From Sphaerulina vaccinii (taxonomy: Eukaryota > Ascomycota > Dothideomycetes > Mycosphaerellales > Mycosphaerellaceae), in NCBI GenBank assembly GCA_022570795.1, contig JAKUDP010000014.1:310001-374000 (forward strand): a stretch of 64,000 nucleotides of DNA. The letters are read 5' to 3'. The notes beneath the pieces were generated by a model that ran no database searches, was not told the origin of the DNA, and was given only the letters and a program-made list of their open reading frames with translations. Of this stretch, positions 20,716-31,150 are shown one piece after another. Within the stretch, counting starts at the first letter, position 1; each line of letters opens with the position of its first letter. The translations under genes were made by a program, and so were the position numbers.

Positions 20716-21495
20716 CTACTTTCCAGCACCATCATCCTCAGCCTTCTTTTCCACAGCGATTGTATCCTCCACTGGCTTCTCTTCCACAGCGGCCGAGTCC
20801 TCCTTCTGGTCTTCAGCTTCAATCGTAGAAGCGATCGGAACATTCTTGACGAAGGTCATGCGGGTACAAACCTCTACCTTCTTGCCTTTACCATCGATCC
20901 AAACGGTTATCTTCGTCTTGTTTCGCGCGCACTTCTGATCCACCTTGATCACACCGTTGATAGGGGAACTATCGTACAAAGCTTTGTAGATCTGTTCATG
21001 GACGCTCCTCTGAATCTGGAGTGCGAGGTCAGCAGGTATTTGCAAAATGGTGCATCTCTGCTTCACGAGATTCGTGAAGCTCGAAGAGACATCAGTGAGC
21101 AGGGACATTGTTTCACTTACAGCTTGATACTGCGGCAGATCCTGGGCCAGAAGTGCCTCGATGAAGTCGACTCCGAACTCTTTCGCTGCCTCGGCCTCCT
21201 CCTCCTCCTCCTCGTCCTCCTCCTCGAGTTGATGCTCCTCCCAACCTTGGATCTCTCTCATCTGGCGCCGAATTATCCAATTTTGATACAGCATCATCCA
21301 CCACGAAAGGAAAAGGAGAAAGATAACTGCAAACACCTGCGTGCCGCTCCAATGTCCGATACTGGCCCATTTGTTGAAGGAGCGGAAAGAAGTCGAGAAT
21401 AATGAGCCTACATTGTTGAAGGCGTGGGAGAGAGACGCTTTGGTCATGCCGTTGGCGAAGGTGAAGTAGGTCATGTTGTCGCTGGGTTTGAACAA
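20716..21495 (-). CDS. Single-pass membrane protein with acidic coiled region
   Basis: Read without splicing it is 259 aa. One hydrophobic helix (TQVFAVIFLLFLSWWMML, about residues 52-69) is followed by a basic stretch and a glutamate run (residues about 90-105), then a mixed domain (GVIKVDQKCARNKTKITVW) and a charged Glu/Lys-rich tail. A 63-bp segment within it starts GTAAGTG and ends GTGAAGCAG; it is in frame and stop-free, so it may be an intron, and removing it would give 238 aa. No known family is recognised; an ER or nuclear-envelope protein is one possibility. Starts at 21495 and 21474 are both possible. Confidence 0.55.
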   Translation of the reverse strand: MFKPSDNMTYFTFANGMTKASLSHAFNNVGSLFSTSFRSFNKWASIGHWSGTQVFAVIFLLFLSWWMMLYQNWIIRRQMREIQGWEEHQLEEEDEEEEEEAEAAKEFGVDFIEALLAQDLPQYQAVSETMSLLTDVSSSFTNLVKQRCTILQIPADLALQIQRSVHEQIYKALYDSSPINGVIKVDQKCARNKTKITVWIDGKGKKVEVCTRMTFVKNVPIASTIEAEDQKEDSAAVEEKPVEDTIAVEKKAEDDGAGK

Positions 21496-22220
21496 GTAGA
21501 GGAAGTAGAGGAAGTAGAGGTCGTCTTGTCTTGAGTATGTTCGCGTTGTGGAAGTTGTTGTTGGTGACCGTAGAGAGCATGCAAAAGTTGGCTCTTAAGT
21601 GAAGACTGCTCAGGCTGTGTTGTCGTTAGACAATCTAGTGAAGGTCACGATCAAGGCAACACTTCGAAAGAGCGCGTCAATTTGTTGTTTGCTTCTCGTT
21701 TGGCAGTTCTCCTGCAACTTTCCGTGTCTGTCGCGAACAACAAAGAGAAGCTTCGGAAAGCTTCTGCAGCGCGTCGTCGTCTTCACGTCCACCTCTAAGT
21801 TCGTCTCGATGATTGTACTGGAAGGTTCAGTAAGCATTTCTAGCCTGGTGAAGCTCTTCTTCTTCGCACTCCCAATGAGCTTACTGCCCAGTGGGTTCGG
21901 GCTTCATAAATCTTCTTTCAATGCATAACCATTGGAGTTGGGTATCTTCGCGATGTAAGCAATGCAGCCTCCCATGGAATGCAGTTTTTGAACGTGCAAG
22001 GCTCGAGGAAAATGAACGTTGCCGGCATGCTCTGTCTCTGCTCCGAGCTGCATAGACGGCTGCGATTGCGAGAGACATCAGACACGAAGCCTGGGTTCCG
22101 ATACAACCTCTCCGTTCCGAGCATCAACTTCGTTCGCACGTCGAGGCTGCTTTTGGTTGCACAGACAGCACAAAATTCGCAGAGATGCCGGCAACGACCA
22201 CTTTCCTCAGCCCTCGGTGA
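21496..22220. other. Intergenic region, no supported gene
   Basis: About 720 bp. It holds a GTAGAGGAA microsatellite (three units near 21497-21522) and overlapping short frames on both strands, none convincing. Confidence 0.5.
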
Positions 22221-23483
22221 TCAATCCAGACCACCAAAGTCAAAGCTCTGCACGTTCTGTGGCGCCTTGCCTCTCTTTTTCTTCTTCTTTCGTTTCCTCT
22301 CCTTGCCCTCATCCTCGCTGCTATCGTCTTGTTCCGGTTCACTATCATCATCATCACTGTCAGCGGGACGTTTCCCAGAAGTGCCATCTTCTTCCTCGCT
22401 GTCTTCTTCGGGTGCAGCAATGTGCTCCCTCCAGACCTTGAGCGTTGAACCACCCCCAGAAATCATCCTCCCTCCAACATCAAACCCAATAGCATTCACA
22501 CCTTCGATCTCATCATGCGTGAACTCTCCCACGACTTTGTTCATGCCCAGTCTCACGATTCGTATCCTGCCGTCTCCCATCCCTACCGCAATCTTCTTTC
22601 CAAAGCCTCCAAGACCATCCGGCAGAGTCGCCATGCAGTCCAACGTCTCCCCTTCTCTGCTGACAACAATCCTCTCATCCTGATCATCCCATTGACCTCT
22701 TTCCCACAACGTGATGACTCCATCACCTCCGCCTACTATGGCTTTTTCTCCAGAACTTCCACTACTCTTCTTCGCCGGCAGCCCCGTAACATACAAGCTG
22801 CTAAGGAGTAATTCTTCCTGGTCTTCACTTTTCGCCAACACACCTCTTCTCAAATCCGTCAAGGCCAGCGTCGTAGATCCCGTCGTAAGGAACTGCTTGC
22901 TATACCCGCTCGTACTCGCCGCACTAGCAGGTATAGGTGCCAAACTAGAAATATAGTCTGCGTGAGGATGATATGTTTGCTGTGGCTTTCCACTCACAAA
23001 GGTGCCTGCCGAGTCCCTTAAGTCGTAGAGATGTAGTGCTCCAGAATCCGTTGATAACAACAACGTCTGAGGAGAGAGTGCGTGAATCACCGTAGGCGCG
23101 TCGATTTCCCCATTCCCTAGAACAAAAGGAATTGCAACTTTGCCCACAACTCTCCCCGTCGCAGAATCGGCAGCTTTGACTATCCCATCTGTTCCTGCAG
23201 AGTAAATCTGACTACCACCAATACTGTAGGCCAGACAGCGACATGATCCTTTATGGCGTTTAGTGCGCCAAGTGATGTCAACTATATCTGTGCCATTACT
23301 TCCTCTTCGACCTGAAGAATGATGTTTGACGTCGTCTGGATCGGGTTCTTCGTCAATGCGAGGAAGTTGGAGCGATGCGACATGGCCGGAGGAGAGACCG
23401 ACTGTTACGCGCGGAGTGTTGGGGTGGATTGCGAGGGCGAAGAGGTCGTGGGAGAGCGGGAGAGTGCAGATCGAGTCGAGCAT
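22221..23483 (-). CDS. JIP5: WD-repeat protein JIP5 (WDR55 homologue)
   Basis: Single exon, 420 aa. The start MLDSICTLPLSHDLFALAIHP and the segment WRTKRHKGSCRCLAYSIGG are typical of JIP5. WD-like repeats follow (SAGTDGIVKAADSATGRVVG, LLSTDSGALHLYDLRD, AIVGGGDGVITLWERGQW). The C-terminus is a long acidic stretch followed by a KRKKKKKRGK nuclear-localisation patch and the conserved end QSFDFGGLD. JIP5/WDR55 acts in the nucleolus in ribosome biogenesis. Length and ends match the family well. It is divergent from the GH36 gene, with 232 bp between the starts. Confidence 0.9.
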   Translation of the reverse strand: MLDSICTLPLSHDLFALAIHPNTPRVTVGLSSGHVASLQLPRIDEEPDPDDVKHHSSGRRGSNGTDIVDITWRTKRHKGSCRCLAYSIGGSQIYSAGTDGIVKAADSATGRVVGKVAIPFVLGNGEIDAPTVIHALSPQTLLLSTDSGALHLYDLRDSAGTFVSGKPQQTYHPHADYISSLAPIPASAASTSGYSKQFLTTGSTTLALTDLRRGVLAKSEDQEELLLSSLYVTGLPAKKSSGSSGEKAIVGGGDGVITLWERGQWDDQDERIVVSREGETLDCMATLPDGLGGFGKKIAVGMGDGRIRIVRLGMNKVVGEFTHDEIEGVNAIGFDVGGRMISGGGSTLKVWREHIAAPEEDSEEEDGTSGKRPADSDDDDSEPEQDDSSEDEGKERKRKKKKKRGKAPQNVQSFDFGGLD

Positions 23484-23715
23484 CTTCTCTTCTCTTTTCT
23501 TCTTCGTCGATGTTGACTGCTGTAGACTTGAAGATGGAGTAGTTCTAAGACAAGGATGTTACTATTTTTTAGTGCCAAGGAACAGAGCTGCTTTCCTCTT
23601 TTGGTCTGCATATGCAGTGACGTGCTGCTATACGCAGGGGAGTGGAGACGAGCTACAATGGCTGACTTCGATACTGTACGCTCGTGGACTTGTACAACCA
23701 TAGACGACTGTCAAT

Positions 23716-26700
23716 ATGGTGACCAAACGTGTCAAGCAGAAGCAGATCTCCTTTGGCTGTAAGTTCCTGTAGTCCATCAACGGCAGGGAGTTAAGAGCTC
23801 ACCTTCTCCATCTACAGACTGCGATACAGTCAGTGGCGAACGAGTCTATCCTCCCAAGGAAGTCGAAGACGAGACCATGGCTGAAGTTGAAGTTGAAGAC
23901 GACTTACTCCCCGAACAAATACCTCCAGAACAAGCTACTGTCTATACACCAGAATCCGATGACGAGATGAATGATATGTACATCAACACAACTGTCTGGC
24001 CCCCACTTGCTCAGGCCACTGTGATTCCCAAGGACCAAGATGGTGTCCCGTTTACAGTACTTCTCGAGCACAACTCCGCTGCCAGTGTAGCGGAATCCGA
24101 AACACCAGAACTCAGCATTTGGCACAATCATGGTGGCGAACACGACTGGGCAGAACTCCCACTCCAGCTATCGCCAGGCTTCGACGATGTATTCATTATC
24201 AACCGTCCTACAGACCAGACTCTGACTAAGAAGTGGTATACTGGACATCTTCCTGGCACTCCTAAGCATGGCCAGGCTGTGTCCTTTACTGTCAAGTGGC
24301 GTTTCAGTGACAACTACGAATGGATATGGATCAAAGATGTTACTGGTGTGGGCGATGGGCAGCTTAACTACCAGAGCACTGACTTTGAGAAACACTCCAC
24401 ACATGACTTACAACACTGGTTCAGTGGCATCAGCGGTGATGTACAGATCCAGAGCGAAAGGCCGGATACGGATAACACCTTCCTCTACTCTCTTTCAGCA
24501 CCGGTTGTGCCAGCTTTCAAGGAAGACTCAGGATATCAACATCATCAGTTGGGCATTGTGAACCACAGTACTAGATGGTTTGGATTGGTCCGATTATGGT
24601 CTCCTTGGCTGGCTCCTCGGCAAGGAAAAGGCAAGTTTGAAGTCGATAAGGATGCTATCGAGCTATCATTCTTGCGAGAAGATGGTCTCCATGTGGTTGT
24701 GCTGGGTGTGAGTGGTGTCGACGATGTGGTTACTACTTTCATTAACGATAACAACGGCAACATCATCATCAAAGCTCGCAACGATCGTACCGAAGCTCAA
24801 ACTAGTCGGGTGCTGGTTGCTGTAGCAGACAGCTTCGAGGTTGCGAACGCAGCGGTATGGTATCATGCACGCAAGATTGTCCAATCTTATGGTGTTGCTG
24901 GCGAAGAGAGCGCCGATATCAAGCAATTGATGGAGAAAGTACAACCTGACGATAACGCCAATCCAGAATGGCTCGAGGAATGGTACGATGGCTTCACCTT
25001 CTGTACCTGGAACGCTCTCGGACAAAACCTCACAGCACAAAAGATCTACGACGCACTAGATGATCTTGCGAAAGAGAACATCAAAATCACGAACCTCATC
25101 ATCGACGACAACTGGCAATCTCTCAATAAGAGCGACTCACAACTCACTCGCGGCTGGTCTGCCTTCGAGGCCAACTCAGAAGGCTTCCCGGATGGTATGA
25201 AAGCCACGACGGCTGAGATTCGCAAACGACATCCCAACATCAAACATATTGCAGTTTGGCATGCTATCCTAGGCTACTGGGGTGGTATCGATCCCAATGG
25301 CGAAATCGCGAAGAATTATAAGACTATTGAAGTTGAGAAGGAACCTGGTAAGCAGTAGTAGGCCCAAGGCATCCCCATTTCCGAGTGTCTCACTGAGCTT
25401 GAGCCTTCTATGGCGACAAGCTTACAGACAGCCCTACTGAAACACATTCGCATTGTTTAGAGATACTTGCTTACCTTCCACCTAGGTCTAGCAGGCGGGC
25501 GTTTCACAGTCGTTGCTGCCGAAGATACGAAGAGGATGTATGAAGATTTCTACAGCTTCCTTTCCGACTCAGGAGTTGACAGCGTCAAGACTGATGCGCA
25601 GTTCTTCCTCGACATGCTCCTCCATGCCCCCGACCGACGAGCTCTTATCCAGACATACCAAGACGCCTGGACGATCGCTCACCTCCGCCATTTCAGCTCG
25701 AGAGCAATCAGCTGCATGTCCCAGAACCCTCAGAATCTCTTCCACTCGCAACTCCCGACGAACAAGCCGAGACTGTTGGTCCGAAACAGCGACGATTTCT
25801 TCCCCGAAGTCGAAGCTTCTCACCCCTGGCACGTCTTCTGCAACGCTCACAACAGCCTTCTTACTCAACACTTGAACGTCCTACCAGATTGGGACATGTT
25901 CCAGACGTCTCATCCCTACTCCGGCTTCCATGCTGCTGCACGCTGCGTCTCTGGAGGACCTATCTACTTCACAGACTATCCTGGTCAACACGACATCGAA
26001 GTCATTCGACAAATGACTGCGCAGACACCAGCGAAGATTGAGAAGACGATTATTCTACGACCCCAAAACATCGGAAAAGCCATGAACCCGTACAACTCTT
26101 ACGCCGGTGATCTCGCAATGCTCAAGATAGGTACCTACTACGGCTACGCCAGGACAGGAAACGGCATCCTAGGTCTCTTCAACGTCTCCAACAACCAAAA
26201 ATTAAACGAGTTCATCAAATTACAAGAGTTCCCAGGAAGCGACTCTGCCGAACCTAACGCAGAATTTATCATCGGATCTTTCAGGAGCGGAAACGTCAGT
26301 AATGTCATGAAGTTGGACGACCAATCTGCCCTTGTTGGCGTGGAACTCGAAAGTGGTGGCAGCGGCTGGGAAATCCTCACATCTTACGCTTTACGAAACT
26401 TCAACCTGAACAAGAATCATCCTCATCAGGAAAAAGAAAAGGAGACGAAAGTAGCTATCCTCGGCCTCCTAAACAAAATGACCGGCTGTGCTGCTATCAC
26501 GGGCTATGACGTCTACATCGAAGATAACGGCCGCCTTCGCTTCTGGATCAGTCTCAAAGCTCTTGGAACGCTGGGATTGTGGATAAGTGATTTGGAAGGG
26601 AGGAGTGTAGAGGAGGGTTTCATGGTTTTGATTTATGGGAAGCCTGTTCCGGTGGATTGTGTTAGGAAGAGAAGGGGAGGGGGAGGGGAAGGGAGCGGGA

Positions 26701-26798
26701 AGGTGTTGGAAATTGATGTTGAGAGGGCTTGGAAAGAGTCAGGAGAGGAAGCTAGTTGGGGGAATGAGATTAGTTTGGAGGTTTTTATGAATCCTTGA
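23716..26798 (+). CDS. GH36 raffinose synthase / Sip1-like alpha-galactosidase
   Basis: Exons 23716-23758, 23818-25347 and 25486-26798 give 961 aa; introns are 59 and 138 bp. The last junction restores the conserved string PG-LAGGRFTVVAAED. The catalytic barrel shows FCTWNALGQNLTAQKIYDAL, NLIIDDNWQSL, AVWHAILGYWGGIDP and DSVKTDAQFF, where Asp about 561 is the expected nucleophile; RNSDDFFPE (about 626) carries the likely acid/base. The family covers alkaline alpha-galactosidases and raffinose/stachyose-type galactosyltransferases. The N-terminal beta domain (WPPLAQATVI, SIWHNHGGEHDWAELPLQL) is complete. No signal peptide, so it is probably intracellular. The first small exon is less certain; starting at 23877 would give a protein without it. 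Confidence 0.85.
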
Positions 26799-27329
26799 GT
26801 TCTTTGTTGTTGATGATGATGATGATGATGATGGTTTGGATTGGTGGGGGGAGTGAAGGGAAGGCAGGCAAAAGTTGGGTCGAGCAGTGTGTATGTTCAC
26901 ATGGATCGAGCAGTGTTTTATGTTCAGCAGAGCAGAAAGAGTTATCTGGTAAAGGCCCTATTGGGGGAAGTGGTCCATCCATGTTTTTTGAGACATTTCG
27001 ATGTTATGTTGATGAACAGTGTTTTCACATACCTCTAGTGCGCGGTGGGTATGCAAAAGCGTCTATGATACACTCACTTACTTATACGATCCCTGGCTAT
27101 CTTCGAGGATCAATGTTGCAGGCGGAATGAAAGCTTACGGGCCAGAGCCATCTATCTCCATTTAGCTGCCGTGTTAGCATTACTCTTGAGATCTCTGAGC
27201 CATGCTGCTTCTCTGATTCATCTTCTTCTGATCCATCTTGCTGCAATGTCTCGATCCCTTTGTCCTCGACCTCACCCTACAATTATTTCCTTTTCTTCTT
27301 GAGCTTATTATACATTCTTTCTTCGCTCA
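26799..27329. other. Intergenic region after the GH36 gene
   Basis: It begins with a (TGA)n microsatellite (ATGATGATG.. around 26812-26833) and then lacks a supported gene. Confidence 0.5.
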
Positions 27330-28250
27330 TGTGAACTCTTCAACCTTTCTTCCCAGCAGCAGTGCCCTGATGACCGCGCTTGCTAATAGCTTCCTTGAGG
27401 TCCTCCTTCTTCTCCAGTGCCTTTTCGATGGATGGCCAAAGTCACATTCTTGATCTTTCGAACTTTCAGTAACGATCAGGCGTACTTGGTCGCGAAGCTG
27501 ATCATCAGCATCTGCGTTCTTTCGCTGCTGCAACAACTGACAGGAATGCTAGCAAGCAGATCCTTACGAGGAACCAGGATTGGATTCAATTAATCCTACT
27601 TCTTCTGCTTTGCGAGAACCTGCGATTTGTCGCGCTTCTTCTTCGTAGATCAACTCCAAGACTGCATAGTGTAAAACTTCGAGGAGGAGCTCCTCGTTAC
27701 CCAATTGATCAAGATTGGCATTGTCGTGCCTACTGCTGTGTAGATGTCCCAGTCAAAACCTTGCGCCGAACTTGTTCGGCTCGTTGGACCATTCTTCGCA
27801 TAGTTTGAGGAGGTCTTCTGGGGTAGATAGACATTTGAGTTGTTGAGGTTTGGTACTGTGAGTAGAGGTCAGGTATGTTGAGCTCTCATACTTACTTGAA
27901 TCTGAGGCCTTATTGTTTGCTTTCAAAGTCTGGGTTAGCGATCGCATTATCTCGTATCGTCTAGAAGAGCAAAGACAGTTCGAGTCGTTGCAGGCATTGC
28001 AGATAACAACTAGTTCGCTCAGAACAGATATTGCAGCGTAGATGTACGCTCGCGCTGATCGTCGACTCTGCGTTGGACTCGTCTGTTGAAGCTGCTTCGC
28101 CGTCGAGTAGCTCGTATGTAATTGTCCAGTAGAGGAACGTTAGATCTGCTCCGCAACTGTTCGTTGCAGACGCCTTTCATAGTGCCCGGTGTTCCGCGAC
28201 CTGGCTCATATGCAGTTGTCCATGCAGGTCTGCTCAACTCTTCACTCATA
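27330..28250 (-). pseudogene. Decayed or mis-assembled gene fragments
   Basis: Several minus-strand stretches look protein-like but lie in different frames that do not join by normal splicing. From upstream: MSEELSRPAWTTAYEPGRG (start 28249); TYELLDGEAASTDESNAEST in another frame (near 28100); STPEDLLKLCEEWSNEPNKF (27824-27765); NLDQLGNEELLLEVLHYAVL followed by ELIYEEEARQIAGSRKAEEV (27718-27590); and WPSIEKALEKKEDLKEAISK (near 27440-27370) with GKKG before a stop. Joining them would need introns of 30-31 bp or single-base shifts. No family is recognised. It could be a real multi-exon gene with sequence errors, or a relict. Confidence 0.35.
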
Positions 28251-28984
28251 ATGTTCGATTCTGCAGCAGTTTTTCTTTCATGCCATACCGTACTTCACTT
28301 CCCACTCCATCTTTTCAAAAGTTGTTTCGTATTCGTGTGAAGCAGCATTGAAGTCATCCCGCACCGGATAATTTATCATAGGCCGCCTCGTTTTGCCCAG
28401 CCGCCAAGCCAATATCCATAGCGCCTAGGGGTCCTGCCGGTGCTGCGTAGCGCTGTCACAAAAGTTTGCAATATGGAGTGCAATTGCCGACAACACTATA
28501 TGCCGTGCCGTGGAGGTATGTGGTCGTGCCGTACAAGTGATCGGATGTAGGTGGTCGTGGAACACGAGAGACTAACGGAAGACCGCATTTTGCGACGGCA
28601 CGGCATATTTGAGCTTCATCGGCGTCGTACTACAATCAATTGTCTTCACCGGCTTTCAATGCCGTAGATCGTGGCAGCCATGCGGTGCGACATCCAGACT
28701 GGGAAAGTTGGTATACAATGATGTTGAGAATGTGAGTTAGAGGCGACTTTCAAGCGATCGGAGCAACGATGCATGCTTTTGTATCTGGTACTACTAAACA
28801 AAGTGATTCTGTGTGCTAGACTGGTAGTGAAGCTCGCACTTCATACGGCAAGCACGTACCTGTCTTATGTTACCTGGTCCCTGAGCGGCGCGCTGCTGCC
28901 CTGTTTCTACAAGTGCACGAGCTCCTGTAGCGTGGCTTGCACTCATACTCTTTATCGCCAATCTCGAGAAGGAACACCAGCTCC
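28251..28984. other. Gene-poor region
   Basis: About 730 bp downstream of the BBP gene without a supported gene. A GGTCGTG-containing motif recurs near 28512 and 28555. Confidence 0.45.
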
Positions 28985-30782
28985 CTAAGCTGGTGGCGGA
29001 GGAGGTGGAATGTCGCTCGGTGGTGGTGGCGGTGGGAGATCAGCAGGAGGTGGAGGTGGTACAGCATCGTAGCCACCAGACTGTTGTTGCCAAGGAGCCT
29101 GCTGCTGTTGCTGCCATGGAGCAGCTTGCTGGGCTTGCGGCTGTTGCCAAGGAGCAGCACCTCCACCGCCGCCTCCTCCACCTCTGTTGGCCCAAGGAGC
29201 TGGAGCACCAGTTGGACCTCCATATCCTCCTCCGTTATTGTATCCGCCGTCGTTGCCGCCACGGTTCTCCCATGGTGCAGGGCCTCCGCCGCCGCCTTGA
29301 CGAGGTTGCTGCCATGGAGCAGCAGCACCAGTCGGACCACGTTGCCATGGAGCAGCTGGACGGGCTCCGCCGTTGGCGTCAGCACCACCAGCCTCATAGC
29401 CAATCTGGCGTTGAGGAACAGAGGTGTCCAGAGCAGGCGCACCACCACCACCAATCTCGTTCATGAGCTTCTCGTAATCTCCCTCAATGGCGTTCTGTGG
29501 AGCGCGTGGTGGAAGATCACGGCCGAAGTTACCGCGCGCGCGATCTGGACAATCGCGAGCCATGTGACCAGCGTTACCGCAGACTCGACAGATGATGTTC
29601 GCAGTAAAGTTGCGTTGCTGTGGGCAGTCGTATTTCCTGTGGCCGATTTCGCCGCAGTTCTGGCAAGCCTGGTTCTCGTCATCACGAAGAGTACCATTGA
29701 GTGCGGCAAGCTCACGAAGCTGGTTGCGCTTCAATTCGTTCTGACCTTCTGGGATGGAGGCGGCGGTCTCGATGACGTTGTGGATCAGCTCTTTCGCCTT
29801 GTTGACCTTCTCTTCGGTGTCTGCCATGATCAAGCAGTGCAGATCTTCGTCCTGGTTGCTGGCATGAGCGGCATCAGATTTGCCCTTTCCTTCCTTGACG
29901 GAGCCCTTTCCACGAATGGCAATCTTGGCGCCAGACTGGGTTTCCATCTTCTTGAGCGTGTTACCACGCGGGCCGATGAGGAGGCCGACTGTTAGTGGAG
30001 AAAAGCTAGTGTTAGTGACTGTGTTTTGTTATGAAGGGTGTGCAGTGAGTTAGCAAGGGAGGGTTAGTACAGCTTTTGATCGCCGTAAACAAAGAGTGCA
30101 GAGCATTGACATATTGTCGTTGCATGGTGAGGATTAGTGGGTTAGATAGCATACTGAAGTTAATCTCCGGGTAGTCGTTGACCGGCACGTAGACTTTCTC
30201 TTGAGTCTTGGTGGGTCTCCTGTAGTCAGACGGCGGGTGGTAGCTGGGGATGATTTTCATCGCCTTTTCGATCAGCTTGTGGCGCTCGTCTTCCAGTCTC
30301 TTTCTATAGCGGTACTCGCGCGTGTTCACACGGCGACCAAAGTTGTCGTACTGCGGCGGAGGCGAAGGTGATCTGTATAGAGGATTAGTACGTATGGCAA
30401 GGTCGGAGGGTTGAACATACCGGTCACCGTCAGCTGGCACGACATCGTTGATGCGCAGCTTCTGGCTGATCTCCTCGATTCGCAAATGCGTCACGTAGGC
30501 ATCAAGCTGCTCAGCCGTCATGGCTGCAGTGATGGCCGTGGGCAGATTCATCAGACCAGCGGCCTTGTTATCAGCGGCATCACCCCATCGGTTTCTCTTG
30601 CGGCGCTTCTTGGTGCCATCCGGGTTGAGCTCGACTGCTTTGCGTGGCTCTGGGCTGCGGCCTCGCTTCATGTCGCGCGGTGCCTCTTCCTCGGCGCCAG
30701 GTCCATCTTCATCGCCAAACTTGCGTCGTGGTCCGAGTGGAATGGTGTTGGCGCCGGTTTGGCCGACTGCTCTCCACGACAT
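28985..30782 (-). CDS. MSL5: Branchpoint-bridging protein (BBP / SF1 / Msl5)
   Basis: Exons 30421-30782, 30155-30372 and 28985-29988 give 527 aa. Introns: 48 bp (30373-30420, branch TACTAAT) and 166 bp (29989-30154). The N-terminus carries RRKRNRWGD (U2AF-contact-like motif). The KH domain spans the second junction (NDYPEINF-IGLLIGPRGNTLKKME, then GKGSVKEGK). Two CCHC zinc knuckles follow, CQNCGEIGHRKYDC and CRVCGNAGHMARDC (about residues 302-345). The C-terminus is Gly/Gln-rich with APW repeats and ends in proline runs (PPPPPADLPPPPPPSDIPP). BBP binds the intron branch-site sequence UACUAAC in the early spliceosome, in the nucleus. The long second intron is rich in branchpoint-like motifs; see findings. 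Confidence 0.95.
29989..30154 (-). other. Long second intron of BBP with six branchpoint-like motifs
   Basis: Read on the minus strand, this 166-bp intron (donor GTATGC, acceptor CACTAACAG) contains CTAAC or CTAAT at plus positions 29991, 30011, 30049, 30063, 30133 and 30141. The one at 30063-30069 is an exact TACTAAC. If retained, the frame stays open for about 46 codons and then stops, giving a protein truncated inside the KH domain. Confidence 0.75.
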
Positions 30783-31150
30783 GATGGAGGATGGTGCGGT
30801 AAGTGATGGTGGTGAGGTGGTGAGGATGAAGTCTCGAAGTCGAGGTCGCGAAAGGAGAAAGAAGACCCTTGCGCCGAGCGGCGGCAGCGTGATAAACTGC
30901 TGGGAACAGCTTGATTAGAGCCAGGTCAATATTTAATCGATTGTTTGACTAACACTTCGACTTGAGAATGAGATTCAGCATCGCTTGGAATGGAGACACA
31001 TTGTTATCAGAACCTATCCAGGAGCTCATACTGTCAATTTCAACCCAAACGAGAGGCGAGTGCTCCTCGTGAACATCATATCCCATGGTCGACAAGGTAT
31101 TGTGGCAGACGTATATCTCGAGAGAGATCCATTGACCACTGACGCTTACC
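30783..31150. other. Intergenic region upstream of BBP
   Basis: About 370 bp; no supported gene or recognisable site. Confidence 0.45.

Noticed and set aside
21599..21928. 109-codon plus-strand frame
   Set aside because: Low-complexity hydrophobic sequence without family features, overlapped by equally open frames on the other strand.
26812..26833. TGA-repeat as a regulatory element
   Set aside because: A simple microsatellite just after a gene end. I see no sign of function.
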